Origin: Perilla frutescens
Lineage: Eukaryota; Streptophyta; Magnoliopsida; Lamiales; Lamiaceae
Assembly: GCA_026008535.1 (NCBI GenBank)
Contig: BRKX01000017.1
Coordinates: 8,882,501-8,946,500, forward strand
DNA: 64,000 bases
Direction: 5' to 3'
The notes beneath the pieces are model-generated. The model searched no databases. It had not been told where the DNA came from and was given only the letters and a program-made list of their open reading frames with translations. This document shows, in pieces, positions 9,869-20,572 of the stretch (positions are counted from its first letter, which is position 1; the number at the start of each line of letters is the position of its first letter). The translations under genes and the position numbers were made by a program.

Positions 9869-10169
9869 ATAGACCTTCAAATTTGGGAATGATTGTCTTG
9901 TTGTAGCTGTGGAGATGGCGAGAATTTGGTGTATATGGTGTACGGCCCATGGGGAGCATGGTGCATGGGTGTTATGACTAAGGCTGAAATTCTCGAACTC
10001 TATAGGGTATAGGGGACGAAATTTAATGGGTATGGGGGAGTATATGGAAGGTTTGAAAGGATTGGAATGGAAGAAATCAAGATAAGGAAAGAATTAGATG
10101 TATTTTTGAAGTCCTAAATAGTGTAGGAATCAAAAAATAAATGATGTGACCCGGGACTAAATGACCCGA
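9869..10169 (-). repeat. Ectopic piece of a gag-only element (LTR end, leader, gag start) inside A3 pol
   Basis: About 300 bp replace the linker between IDR and the RT start. Read on the minus strand they contain an LTR end (TCCCGGGTCACATCA near 10142-10156), a leader like that of E (ATACATCTAATTCTTTCC, CATATAC repeats) and the beginning of the gag-only Gag (CCCAAATTTGAAGGTCTAT). The primer-binding site is not recognisable. I see no target duplication. It looks like a template-switch recombinant between element classes. Confidence 0.65.
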
Positions 10170-10664
10170 CGGTCGATCTCCTTCGTCTCCTCGGGGGACG
10201 TGCGGTACACCGGTCTGTTGGGTAAGACTGCGCCGGGTACGAAGTCGATCTGGTGCTCGATCCCACGAACTGGAGGTAATCCACTTGGAATCTCTTCCGG
10301 GAACACGTCCGCGAACTCCTCCATAAGGGGCTGCACATCACAAGGCAAAGAAACACCATTAGTAGCATTGTCCTTATAAGACAAAAGAACGAAAGGTAAA
10401 CCTGCTTTTAGTGCTTTCTCTACGCCTTTAACTGAGATGAACAAAGACCGATTTTGTTCAATTTTAGGGGCTGATCCGGATGATTTGCCATGAACTAAGG
10501 CTTCATTGGAAGCCTTCGAATGGGCTGTATTGGCCGAGTGTGAAGAAGAACTCGGCGGTGAACATTCGGCCGAAACTTGGCCGTTCACGGCGGCGGTCCG
10601 GGCGGCGACTGCGGCTTGCTTTGCCCGTTCTTGCTTAAATCTCTCTTGCATCCTTTCTTGATCC
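10170..10664 (-). pseudogene. A3 protease-to-RT linker region
   Basis: In sense order it reads DQERMQERFKQERAKQ, an alanine/serine-rich segment, then RSLFISVKGVEKALKAGLPFVLL, the EEFADVFPEEIPSGLPP motif and FVPGAVLPNRPVYRTSPEETKEIDR. These lead into RT in Ty3/gypsy polyproteins. It is continuous with the protease at 26996 after removal of A2. The frame ends where the ectopic gag-only fragment begins. A few N-terminal residues of the apparent ORF (10665-10696) come from the A2 LTR and are not part of this protein. Confidence 0.8.
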
Positions 10665-11889
10665 TGATACGACCCGAACTCTAGGAACGAACACACGTCG
10701 ACACACGTAAGTTTTGTGTCTACGATGACTCAAACAATCAAAGTAAAATATGCGGAAGAAAACTAGACGACTAAGACTCAACTAAAATACCTAGACAATG
10801 ACACACGAAATAACACAATATCCAAACAAGATGGGGGCTGTTTTTGGACGATTATGATGATGATGTGGAGGATGGAATTTCGATGGTGTGTATTGGTTTA
10901 GAATGGCTTGAGTAGATAGGGTATGTTAGAGATACGATGGACTTACGGATTGAACGGAATGACGATGAACTTGAACACAATGGGGCTGGTCTTGAGACGG
11001 ATGTAGATGTTGATGATTGACGTCGATTATGGCTGGATGGTCGTTGGTTTGTAGATGTGAATTACAACCCGAAAGTTGCCTTGAATCTCGAACGTACACA
11101 AGGCCAAATTCTTTAAGTTGCTCTTCGGATAGCGAGTTTCCGACGATCCCTCGAACGTGGACGGCGAATTCCCTTTGTAAAACTTAGAGGTGCTAAATCT
11201 AAGAGTATGAATTTAATTATCTAAACTCACAAAGATCAAAAGGGGAGAGACGATATTGAAAGCAAAGGCTTAATAATCAAATATAGTCTAAAATAACAAT
11301 GAGACATGGATCCACTATTTATAATAGTTGGATCGAATTCCTAAGGCTAAGGGACGAAAATAATAGCCCTAATTAGACTAGAATTGGACTTTGACTACTT
11401 CCTAAACTAGAATTCTATTTAAGGTAGATTTTGTAGATCTTGCCTTATCTAAAAATCTGGTCAAAATTCTATCTAAAATAACCGAAAATTACCAACTAAA
11501 AATCTGCAAAATTCGTCCAAATCATAATAAAATAAAATACTATATTCTAATAAATCAATCCCCTTAATTGGATCATCAAGGGCCGATTATTTTGGGCTTT
11601 TCCACCATGCATGCTTAACTTGGGCTGAATAGCAAGTATACACATCAAGCCCAATAAAAGCACACTTGCACGCCTCCTTCATGTATTGCACTCCACATCT
11701 TGATCTCCATCTTCCAATGTCAATAATGTCATCATCTTCAAGCTTCCTTGTACGCCGTCTTCTTCTTCAAGCTTCTTGCGAATTGTAGCTTGCAAATAAT
11801 CTTGCAACTTCTTAGCTCTTAATCTTGTGACGGGGCCTTTGAATTGAAGCTCTTCATTGACTTCCTCATTGCTATGGATGTCCTCATCA
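10665..11889 (-). repeat. A2 3' LTR
   Basis: 1225 bp. Plus-strand start TGATACGACCCG, end CCTCATCA; in sense orientation TGATGAGGAC ... CGGGTCGTATCA. It encodes the last about 70 residues of the polyprotein (11679-11889). It lies next to the seven-G purine tract at about 11890-11903. Confidence 0.94.
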
Positions 11890-13631
11890 TTCCCCCCCTG
11901 CTGAAAAGAATTCGTCCTCGAATTTGAATCCTCATCATGGTTGAATTCATCTGCAACAAAAGGAGATAAATCAGCAACATTAAACGTAGAAGAACACTTA
12001 TACTCACCAGGTAGATCAATGCGGTATGCATTATCATTAACACGGCTTAGAACAGTAAAGGGACCATCTCCACGGGGCGACAACTTGGACTTCCTCAAGT
12101 TAGGAAATCGGCCAGGGCTAAGGTGTACCCAAACTCGATCTCCGGGCTGAAAGATGACACGTTTGCGCCTCGTGTTGCGTGCGGCGGCTATCCTTGAGCC
12201 TTGGTGCTCAATCCGGGCACGTACCTTCTCATGCATCTCTTTGATAAAATCAGCTCTTTTCATACCTTTAACACTTGTTAGATGCTCAACAGGTAAAGGT
12301 AACAAATCATTAGGAGTTAATGGATTAAATCCATAAACAACCTCAAACGGAGACATGTTAGTAGAAGAATGCACAACACGATTATAAGCAAATTCAGCAT
12401 ATGGTAAACATTCTTCCCATGACTTCAAGTTATTCTTAATTAGAGACCTAAGTAAAGCTCCTAAAGTGCGATTCACAACCTCAGTTTGACCATCGGTTTG
12501 TGGATGACATGCAGTAGAGAACAATAACTTAGTACCTAATTTTCCCCACAAAACACGCCAGAAATGTCCTAAAAACTTAGAATCCCTATCACTAACAATA
12601 GTACGAGGAATTCCATGCAATCTAACAACATGCACAAAGAACAAGTTGGCAACATGTATAGCATCATCATTTTTCCTACATGCAATGAAATGAGCCATTT
12701 TGGAAAACCTATCAACTACAACAAACACAGAATCCTTACCCGACCTAGATCTAGGCAATCCTAAGATGAAATCCATAGAAATATCAATCCAAGGAGATGA
12801 GGGGGCGGGTAGGGGCGAATAAAGACCAAATGGGTGTGAAGTGGATTTAGCTTGACGACAAGTAATGCAACGACTACACACATTCTCTACATCCTTACGC
12901 ATATGCGGCCAAAAGAAGTGTTCATGCATCAAGTTCAATGTCTTATGCACACCAAAGTGACCCATTAAACCTCCCGCATGTGATTCTAACACCAATAACT
13001 CACGCATAGAACAAGTAGGGATGCATAATTTCGACTCTTTGAACAAGAAACCATCATGCACATAATAACCATCATATGACCTAGATTTCGAGCTACATGA
13101 AGCATATATGGGGCTGAAATAGGCGTCCTCAACATACAGTGCTTTAATAGACTCAAAACCAAGCATCTTAGCATGCATTAAGTTCAAAAGAGCGTACCTT
13201 CTTGATAGGGCATCGGCGACCACGTTTTCCTCGCCTTTCTTGTACTTGATAACATACGGAAAGGATTCGATGAACTCGACCCATCTCGCATGTCTCTTGT
13301 TCAGATTGTTTTGCCCTTTCAAATGTTTCAAGCTTTCATGATCCGTGTGGATGACGAACTCCTTGGGCCACAAGTAGTGCTGCCATGTATCCAATGCACG
13401 CTTCAAAGCGTATAGCTCTTTATCGTACGTCGAATAACGCAAACTGGCGCCATTGAGTTTCTCACTGAAATAGGCCACGGGGCGTTTTTCCTGCATCAAA
13501 ACAGCACCAATACCTATCCCGGAGGCATCACACTCGATCTCAAAAGTTTTGGAAAAATCAGGTAAACACAAAACAGGAGCAGAACATAACAATGACTTCA
13601 AGGTATTAAAAGCATGCTCTTGTTGTTTACC
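11679..13631 (-). CDS. A2 polyprotein, second part: RNase H, integrase, LTR-encoded tail
   Basis: It continues the A2 gag-pol frame from 21813 across the A1 insertion. It starts at KQQEHAFNTLKSLLCSAPVL, then RNase H (IECDASGIGIGAVL, DKELYALKRALDTW, VIHTDHESLKHL). Integrase follows with HHCC (CSRCITC) and D, D, E (WIDISMDF, IVSDRD, DGQTEVVNR). The C terminus reads SSTFNVADLSPF, a linker, and GGNDEDIHSNEEVNEELQFKGPVTRLRAKK inside the 3' LTR. No stop or shift is seen. The apparent ORF upstream to 13748 is A1 LTR sequence and not part of the protein. IN acts in the nucleus on element cDNA; RNase H removes the RNA strand during reverse transcription. Confidence 0.9.
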   Translation of the reverse strand, partial: GKQQEHAFNTLKSLLCSAPVLCLPDFSKTFEIECDASGIGIGAVLMQEKRPVAYFSEKLNGASLRYSTYDKELYALKRALDTWQHYLWPKEFVIHTDHESLKHLKGQNNLNKRHARWVEFIESFPYVIKYKKGEENVVADALSRRYALLNLMHAKMLGFESIKALYVEDAYFSPIYASCSSKSRSYDGYYVHDGFLFKESKLCIPTCSMRELLVLESHAGGLMGHFGVHKTLNLMHEHFFWPHMRKDVENVCSRCITCRQAKSTSHPFGLYSPLPAPSSPWIDISMDFILGLPRSRSGKDSVFVVVDRFSKMAHFIACRKNDDAIHVANLFFVHVVRLHGIPRTIVSDRDSKFLGHFWRVLWGKLGTKLLFSTACHPQTDGQTEVVNRTLGALLRSLIKNNLKSWEECLPYAEFAYNRVVHSSTNMSPFEVVYGFNPLTPNDLLPLPVEHLTSVKGMKRADFIKEMHEKVRARIEHQGSRIAAARNTRRKRVIFQPGDRVWVHLSPGRFPNLRKSKLSPRGDGPFTVLSRVNDNAYRIDLPGEYKCSSTFNVADLSPFVADEFNHDEDSNSRTNSFQQGGNDEDIHSNEEVNEELQFKGPVTRLRAKKLQDYLQATIRKKLEEEDGVQGSLKMMTLLTLEDGDQDVECNT

Positions 13632-14866
13632 TGATACGACCCGAACTCTAGGAACGAACACACGTCGACACACGTAAGTTTTGTGTCTACGATGCCTCAA
13701 ACAATCAAAGTAAAATATGCGGAAGAAAACTAGACGACTAAGACTCAACTAAAATACCTAGACAATGACACACAAAATAACACAAATCCAATGAATATGG
13801 GGCTGTTTTGGACGGCTAAGATAAAGGTAAGGGTGATGGAATTTCGATGGTATTGAATGGGTTTAGAATGGCTTGAGTAGATAGGGTATGATAGAGTTGA
13901 AACGGACTTACGGATTGAACGAAGGCGACACGATTTGAACTCGAAGGTGGCGGATCTTGATACGAACGTGGATGATGATGTTTGACGTCGATTATGGCTG
14001 GATGGTCGATGGTTGGTAGATGTGAATTACAACCCGAAAGTTGCCTTGAATCTCGAACGTACACAAGGCCAAATTCTTTAAGTTGCTCTTCGGATAGCGA
14101 GTTTCCGACGATCCCTCGAACGTGGACGGCGAATTCCCTTTGTAAAACTTAGAGGTGCTAAATCTAAGAGTATGAATTTAATTATCTAAACTCACAAAAG
14201 ATTAAAAGGGGTGAGACGATATTGAAAGCAATGGCTTAAAAATCAAATATAGTCTAAAATAACAATGAGACATGGATCCACTATTTATAATAGTTGGATC
14301 GAATTCCTAAGGCTAAGGGACGAAAATAATAGCCCTAATTAGACTAGAATTGGACTTTGACTACTTCCTAAACTAGAATTCTATTTAAGGTAGATTTTGT
14401 AGATCTTGCCTTATCTAAAAATCTGGTCAAAATTCTATCTAAAATAACCGAAAATCTTAACTAAAAATCTGCCAAAAATTCGTCCAAACTATAGGATAAA
14501 TTAAATAAATAAAATACTATAATCTAATAAATCAATCCCCTTAATTGGATCATCAAGGGCCGATTATTTTGGGCTTTTCCACCATGCATGCTTAACTTGG
14601 GCTGAATAGCAAGTATACACATCAAGCCCAACAAAAGCACACTTGCACGCCTCCTTCATGTATTGCACTCCACATCTTGATCTCCATCTTCCAATGTCAA
14701 TAATGTCATCATCTTCAAGCTTCCTTGTACGCCGTCTTCTTCTTCAAGCTTCTTGCGAATTGTAGCTTGCAAATAATCTTGCAACTTCTTAGCTCTTAAT
14801 CTTGTGACGGGGCCTTTGAATTGAAGCTCTTCATTGACTTCCTCATTGCTATGGATGTCCTCATCA
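13632..14866 (-). repeat. A1 3' LTR
   Basis: 1235 bp, plus-strand TGATACGACCCG ... CCTCATCA. The polyprotein frame extends 211 bp into it (14656-14866). Confidence 0.96.
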
Positions 14867-17800
14867 TTCCCCCCCTGCTGAAAAGAATTCGCCCTCGAAT
14901 TTGAATCCTCATCATGGTCGAATTCATCTGCAACAAAAGGAGATAAATCAGCAACATTAAACGTAGAAGAACACTTATACTCACCAGGTAGATCAATGCG
15001 GTATGCATTATCATTAACACGGCTTAGAACAGTAAAGGGACCATCTCCACGGGGCGACAACTTGGACTTCCTCAAGTTAGGAAATCGGCCAGGGCTAAGG
15101 TGTACCCAAACTCGATCTCCGGGCTGAAAGATGACACGTTTGCGCCTCGTGTTGCGTGCGGCGGCTATCCTTGAGCCTTGGTGCTCAATCCGGGCACGTA
15201 CCTTCTCATGCATCTCTTTGATAAAATCAGCTCTTTTCATACCTTTAACACTTGTTAGATGCTCAACAGGTAAAGGTAACAAATCATTAGGAGTTAATGG
15301 ATTAAATCCATAAACAACCTCAAACGGAGACATGTTAGTAGAAGAATGCACAACACGATTATAAGCAAATTCAGCATATGGTAAACATTCTTCCCATGAC
15401 TTCAAGTTATTCTTAATTAGAGACCTAAGTAAAGCTCCTAAAGTGCGATTCACAACCTCAGTTTGACCATCGGTTTGTGGATGACATGCAGTAGAAAACA
15501 ATAACTTAGTACCTAATTTTCCCCACAAAACACGCCAGAAATGTCCTAAAAACTTAGAATCCCTATCACTAACAATAGTACGAGGAATTCCATGCAATCT
15601 AACAACATGCACAAAGAACAAGTTGGCAACATGTATAGCATCATCAGTTTTCCTACATGCAATGAAATGAGCCATTTTGGAAAACCTATCAACTACAACA
15701 AACACAGAATCCTTACCCGACCTAGATCTAGGCAATCCTAAGATGAAATCCATAGAAATATCAATCCAAGGAGATGAGGGGGCGGGTAGGGGCGAATAAA
15801 GACCAAATGGGTGTGAAGTGGATTTAGCTTGACGACAAGTAATGCAACGACTACACACATTCTCTACATCCTTACGCATATGCGGCCAAAAGAAGTGTTC
15901 ATGCAGCAAGTTCAATGTCTTATGCACACCAAAGTGACCCATTAAACCTCCCGCATGTGATTCTAACACCAATAACTCACGCATAGAACAAGTAGGGATG
16001 CATAATTTCGACTCTTTGAACAAGAAACCATCATGCACATAATAACCATCATATGACCTAGATTTCGAGCTACATGAAGCATATATGGGTCTGAAATAGG
16101 CGTCCTCAACATACAGTGCTTTAATAGACTCAAAACCAAGCATCTTAGCATGCATTAAGTTCAAAAGAGCGTACCTTCTTGATAGGGCATCGGCGACCAC
16201 GTTTTCCTCGCCTTTCTTGTACTTGATAACATACGGAAAGGATTCGATGAACTCGACCCATCTCGCATGTCTCTTGTTCAGATTGTTTTGCCCTTTCAAG
16301 TGCTTCAAGCTTTCATGATCCGTGTGGATGACGAACTCCTTGGGCCACAAGTAGTGCTGCCATGTATCCAATGCACGCTTCAAAGCGTATAGCTCTTTAT
16401 CGTACGTCGAATAACGCAAACTGGCGCCATTGAGTTTCTCACTGAAATAGGCCACGGGACGTTTTTCCTGCATCAAAACAGCACCAATACCTATCCCGGA
16501 GGCATCACACTCGATCTCAAAAGTTTTGGAAAAATCAGGTAAACACAAAACAGGAGCAGAACATAACAATGACTTCAAGGTATTAAAAGCATGCTCTTGT
16601 TGTTTACCCCACTCAAATTTCCGATCCTTCTTACTTAGCTCAGTAAGAGGGGCGGCTATACTGGAGAAATCCCGTACAAAACGACGGTAAAACCCAGCTA
16701 GACCATGGAATGATCGAACCTCAGAGGCGTTTTTCGGGGTTGGCCATTCCTCAATCGCTTTGATTTTGGAACGGTCTACCTCAATACCTCGTGAACTAAC
16801 GACAAAGCCTAAAAACACGACTTCATCCATGCAAAAAGAACATTTAGACAAGTTTCCATACAACTTAGCATCTCGCAGAAGACAGAAAACACGCCTAAGA
16901 TGATCTAAGTGCGCCTGTGCATTGTGACTGTAAATCAAAATATCATCAAAGTAGACAACAACAAATTTACCAATCACATCACGCAAAACATGATTCATTA
17001 ACCTCATAAACGTGCTCGGTGCATTAGTGAGACCAAAAGGCATAACTAACCACTCATATAAACCATGCTTTGTTTTAAACGCAGTTTTCCATTCATCCCC
17101 TTCATGCATTCTAACTTGAAAATAACCAGATCTTAAATCTATCTTAGAAAACAACTTAGAACCACTTAATTCATCTAGCATATCATCAAGTCTAGGGATA
17201 GGAAATCTGTACTTAACTGTTATCTTGTTGATGGCGCGGCAATCCATGCACATTCTCCATTCGTTGTTCTTTTTAGGCACTAGAATGACTGGAACTGCAC
17301 AAGGGCTCATCGACTCTCGGATTTGCTTCTTCTCTAGCAACTCCTTTACTTGGCGATCGATCTCCTTCGTCTCTTCAGGTGAAGTGCGGTACGCCGGTCG
17401 GTTGGGCAAGACTGCGCCGGGTACGAAGTCGATCTGGTGCTCGATCCCACGAACTGGAGGTAATCCACTTGGAATCTCTTCCGGGAACACATCCGCGAAC
17501 TCCTCCATAAGTGGCTGCACATCACAAGGCAAAGACACACCATTAGTAGCACTGTCCTTATAAGATAAAAGAACAAAAGGTAAACCTGCTTTTAGTGCTT
17601 TCTCTACGCCTTTAACTGAGATGAACAGGGACCGATTCTTCTCTTGACTTGGGGCTGATCCAGGTGCTTTTCCACGAGCTAAGGCATCATTAGGGGACGC
17701 CTTAGGGGCTGCAATGGTCGAGCATGAGGTGGAACTCGGTGTTGAAGGGGCGGCCGAGTTGGTTCGGGCTGCGGCTGCGGCTTGTTTTGCCCGTTCTTGC

Positions 17801-19680
17801 TTGAATCTCTCTTGCATCCTTTCTTGATCCTCTGCAACAGCTTTAGGAGTAAGTGGTTTGAGCACAGTGGTTCGACCATCTCGAAGAATCGAGTAGGTGT
17901 TGGCTAAACCATCGTGAACCGCTTTTCTATCGAACTGCCACGGTCTTCCTAAAAGTATATGGGCTGCTTCCATAGGAATAACATCACAAAGAACAGTGTC
18001 AGAATAACGACCTTTAGTAAAAGTAACGTGTACCTGACCTGTTACTCGAATGGATCCTCTGTCAGTAAGCCACTGCAACTTGTATGGCTTCGGATGCTTT
18101 GTTGTGGTGAGGGCGAGTTTATCAACGGCATACTGACTGATTGCGTTGATTACACTCCCACTGTCGATGATCATGGCACAAGTCTGATCTTTGATGGCAA
18201 CTCGAGTGTAGAAGATGTTCTCTCGTTGCGATTGCTCTTCGTCTTCACGGTTGATGTTCAGACTGCGAATAGAAACCAAGCTAACATGAGATAGCTCGTC
18301 TTCTTCATCATCTGGCTCGACTTCAGGGACCTTGACTGCTTCAGGGGCGTCGTCTTGGGTCTCCTCTTCATCTTCACTGGCTGATTCAAGTCCATTCTGT
18401 TCATTGAGGAACAGAACACGCCGGTTTGGACACTGGTTCTGAAAATGACCCCAACCTTGGCATTTATGACATTGGATGTCACGGGCTCGACTAGGGGCTG
18501 CATTCGGCGTTGGAGTGGACTGATTGGGTCGTTGGAAAGGTGGCCTGGGTGTAGACTCGGGTCTACGGCTTGCTTGCGGTGTAGAACGATCAAAACGGCG
18601 TTCCGGAGGGCCGGATTGACCTCGGGGTCGTGTGGAATCAGTAGAAGGAGTAGAAGGTGATGTGGAAGGTGTACCTTTACTCCAAGATGATCGAGTAGGG
18701 GCTGCACTTTGACTGGATCGACGGCGGCCTTCTCGCAACTGCTTTTCCACAATCGATGCGTACTGCACCATTCTCTCTATGCTGGTGAACTCCTTGAGTT
18801 CTACTTCACAGGCAATGTCTGGATTCATACCTTCAATGTACCGAATGATGGTAGCATTTAAGGTCTCCTCTTTTCCGACTCGATTCAGGGCCGTTTCTAG
18901 CTCTTTGTGGTACTCCTCGATCGATCTAGCTCCTTGCTTGATCCGGTTGAGCTTCTTCTCAAGCTCTCTTTCATAGTGGACTGGGATGAAGCGTCCACGC
19001 AAGAATCCTTTCATTTCCTCCCAATTGTCAATAGGTGGATTTCTGTTTCTTCGTCTCCTTTCTTGCTGCATTTCCCACCAAGTGGCTGCGTAGCCTTTGA
19101 ACTCCAAACATGCTAGTTGCACCTTTTTAGCTTCTGAAAAATCATAGCATGCGAAAATCTTCTCTACCTTACGTTCCCAATCAAGATAGATATCGGGATC
19201 GTGAAGGCCTTCAAATTCTGGAATGCTCGTCTTGATGTTGTGGAGCATTCGATCTTCCTCATAGTCATCTCGACTATGGCCTCGTCTCGGGCGACGTCCT
19301 CGATCAAATTCTTCAGTATTCTCATCAAAGTACTCCTCTTCAGGCTCGTTGTGACGTTCTAGACGTTGGTTTCCTCGAATGGGTGGAGGAAAGACAGGTG
19401 TCGTTTTAGTGCGTTCAAGAGCATGCACTAAATCGTCTATTTTGTCAGAGAGGGCCTGGTGTTGTCTTTGAACATGCTTAGACAATGCTTCAAAATGGTA
19501 CTTGGGATCCCACGGTGCGGGTGGATCCGAGTATGACTCCATGGGTGCTTTAGAAGGGTCTTTGGACGGGTCCAAAGGTGGTGAAGTCGAATGGTGATCG
19601 ACTGGAGGTGTGGAGGATGATTCGGTGTGGGTTCCTTTCTTCATGATACCTACAAAACGAACAAACTTAAAAGAAAACAA
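14656..19680 (-). CDS. A1 Gag-Pol polyprotein, intact
   Basis: A 1674-codon frame without breaks. Order: Gag capsid-like region about residues 145-330 (DIYLDWERKVEKIF, GYAATWWEMQQ); a basic serine/proline/arginine stretch; a CX2CX4HX4C zinc knuckle about 400 (CHKCQGWGHFQNQC); aspartic protease about 506 (IIDSGSVINAIS); RT with YFDDILIYS about 910; RNase H about 1055-1150; integrase with HHCC and DD35E (last E about 1405); and a C-terminal basic tail from about 1605 (GPVTRLRAKKLQ) encoded in the 3' LTR. There is no canonical chromodomain. The likely start is the methionine at 19644 (MKKGTHTES), just after a splice-acceptor-like TTTTGTAG. The twelve upstream residues (with FVRFVGI) are conserved in other copies and may be leader. 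Gag forms the particle, PR matures it, RT/RH make cDNA, IN inserts it. Confidence 0.96.
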   Translation of the reverse strand: MFSFKFVRFVGIMKKGTHTESSSTPPVDHHSTSPPLDPSKDPSKAPMESYSDPPAPWDPKYHFEALSKHVQRQHQALSDKIDDLVHALERTKTTPVFPPPIRGNQRLERHNEPEEEYFDENTEEFDRGRRPRRGHSRDDYEEDRMLHNIKTSIPEFEGLHDPDIYLDWERKVEKIFACYDFSEAKKVQLACLEFKGYAATWWEMQQERRRRNRNPPIDNWEEMKGFLRGRFIPVHYERELEKKLNRIKQGARSIEEYHKELETALNRVGKEETLNATIIRYIEGMNPDIACEVELKEFTSIERMVQYASIVEKQLREGRRRSSQSAAPTRSSWSKGTPSTSPSTPSTDSTRPRGQSGPPERRFDRSTPQASRRPESTPRPPFQRPNQSTPTPNAAPSRARDIQCHKCQGWGHFQNQCPNRRVLFLNEQNGLESASEDEEETQDDAPEAVKVPEVEPDDEEDELSHVSLVSIRSLNINREDEEQSQRENIFYTRVAIKDQTCAMIIDSGSVINAISQYAVDKLALTTTKHPKPYKLQWLTDRGSIRVTGQVHVTFTKGRYSDTVLCDVIPMEAAHILLGRPWQFDRKAVHDGLANTYSILRDGRTTVLKPLTPKAVAEDQERMQERFKQERAKQAAAAARTNSAAPSTPSSTSCSTIAAPKASPNDALARGKAPGSAPSQEKNRSLFISVKGVEKALKAGLPFVLLSYKDSATNGVSLPCDVQPLMEEFADVFPEEIPSGLPPVRGIEHQIDFVPGAVLPNRPAYRTSPEETKEIDRQVKELLEKKQIRESMSPCAVPVILVPKKNNEWRMCMDCRAINKITVKYRFPIPRLDDMLDELSGSKLFSKIDLRSGYFQVRMHEGDEWKTAFKTKHGLYEWLVMPFGLTNAPSTFMRLMNHVLRDVIGKFVVVYFDDILIYSHNAQAHLDHLRRVFCLLRDAKLYGNLSKCSFCMDEVVFLGFVVSSRGIEVDRSKIKAIEEWPTPKNASEVRSFHGLAGFYRRFVRDFSSIAAPLTELSKKDRKFEWGKQQEHAFNTLKSLLCSAPVLCLPDFSKTFEIECDASGIGIGAVLMQEKRPVAYFSEKLNGASLRYSTYDKELYALKRALDTWQHYLWPKEFVIHTDHESLKHLKGQNNLNKRHARWVEFIESFPYVIKYKKGEENVVADALSRRYALLNLMHAKMLGFESIKALYVEDAYFRPIYASCSSKSRSYDGYYVHDGFLFKESKLCIPTCSMRELLVLESHAGGLMGHFGVHKTLNLLHEHFFWPHMRKDVENVCSRCITCRQAKSTSHPFGLYSPLPAPSSPWIDISMDFILGLPRSRSGKDSVFVVVDRFSKMAHFIACRKTDDAIHVANLFFVHVVRLHGIPRTIVSDRDSKFLGHFWRVLWGKLGTKLLFSTACHPQTDGQTEVVNRTLGALLRSLIKNNLKSWEECLPYAEFAYNRVVHSSTNMSPFEVVYGFNPLTPNDLLPLPVEHLTSVKGMKRADFIKEMHEKVRARIEHQGSRIAAARNTRRKRVIFQPGDRVWVHLSPGRFPNLRKSKLSPRGDGPFTVLSRVNDNAYRIDLPGEYKCSSTFNVADLSPFVADEFDHDEDSNSRANSFQQGGNDEDIHSNEEVNEELQFKGPVTRLRAKKLQDYLQATIRKKLEEEDGVQGSLKMMTLLTLEDGDQDVECNT
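14867..14880 (-). other. A1 polypurine tract, inside the coding frame
   Basis: In sense orientation CAGCAGGGGGGGAA directly before the LTR start TGATGAGG. It primes plus-strand synthesis and at the same time encodes Gln-Gln-Gly-Gly-Asn of the polyprotein. It has seven G here and in A2 and A4, but six in A3 and B. Confidence 0.85.
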
Positions 19681-20352
19681 GGAAGATCCTCACAATCTCA
19701 CGTTCACTCTTTTGTTTTCACTCTTGATTTTACCACTCGTGTATCACTCAAAGTGTATGGTGCACAGTGTGTGAAAATCGTGTATATGAAGGTAAGGGAA
19801 TCGTGTGGTTTGTTTCGAGGAAGGACGGGAATGCTATTCTCGGAACAAGGATGAATTTGGTATGTGTAGATGAGATACGGGTTGAGTATGTGTGGGAATG
19901 GTAGTGGTCGAATGTAGTGTGGTATGGGATGGGGGTTGGTCGAGTATGGGTAGTAGGAAAGGAAAGAAGTAGATCAATTATTGAAGTCCCAAATAGATTA
20001 GGAAATCCAAAAATAAATCTAGGTAAAAGTAGGAAAGAAATAGAATAGATAAGGAAGAAAGAAAGAGATAAGGTAAATAGGGGATTTGGATATGTATCAA
20101 TCTATGTGACACAATCTAAATACCTTAATTAGCCTAGACTCTAGAAGGAAAGAACCAAAAAATAAAATAAGACACTTAAGGAAGTTACCAACAAGAAATA
20201 GAACTTGTATGGAAAGTTCCAAAAGTAAAACAAACTTGAAGGAAACTACCAAAAATAAGAAAGACTTATTAAGGTAATTACCAACTAACAACCTAGTACC
20301 AAAAGGAAGATACCAAAATTAAAAATTGCACAAAAGGAAACAATGAATTTTC

Positions 20353-20386
<34 letters not shown>

Positions 20387-20408
20387 CGGATTTTTTTTTT
20401 TTTAATCC

Positions 20409-20444
<36 letters not shown>

Positions 20445-20550
20445 TGATCGTGTCTCTTTTTTTTTTTTTTGAATAATGAACAAACGGAAATTAAATTACA
20501 ACTCGATTAAACGGAAAATAAAGTACGACACAAAAACGAACCAAAGCCGA
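19681..20550 (-). other. A1 untranslated leader with long homopolymer tracts
   Basis: No gene is seen. In sense direction: after the primer-binding site come several long A-runs (plus-strand T-runs about 20354-20470, separated by short spacers such as TAATTTCGGA and TAATCCGA), then an A/T-rich stretch. A conserved block (about 19700-19770, plus-strand ACTCTTGATTTTACCACTCG) and the terminal pyrimidine-rich TTTGTTCGTTTTGTAG precede the start. T-run lengths differ among A1, A2 and A4, as expected for slippage. Confidence 0.75.
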
Positions 20551-20566
20551 CGTGGCTTTGATACCA
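20551..20566 (-). other. A1 primer-binding site
   Basis: Sense TGGTATCAAAGCCACG, six bases from the 5' LTR. It matches the initiator tRNA-Met complement TGGTATCAGAGCC with one substitution. Confidence 0.85.
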
Positions 20567-20572
20567 CTTTTA

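Noticed and set aside
13816..14064. An 82-codon ORF repeated at 20757, 51021 and 57068
   Set aside because: Lies inside the A-type LTR R/U5 region; repeated because the LTR is repeated, and no start context or domain supports a protein.
18258..18752. Leu/His-rich 164-codon ORF, also at 54539
   Set aside because: Alternate frame of Gag basic and zinc-knuckle region.
20350..20475. Poly-T tract as a retroposon poly(A) tail or a terminator
   Set aside because: It is the A-rich leader found in every element here, bounded by primer-binding site and gag, not a transposon end.
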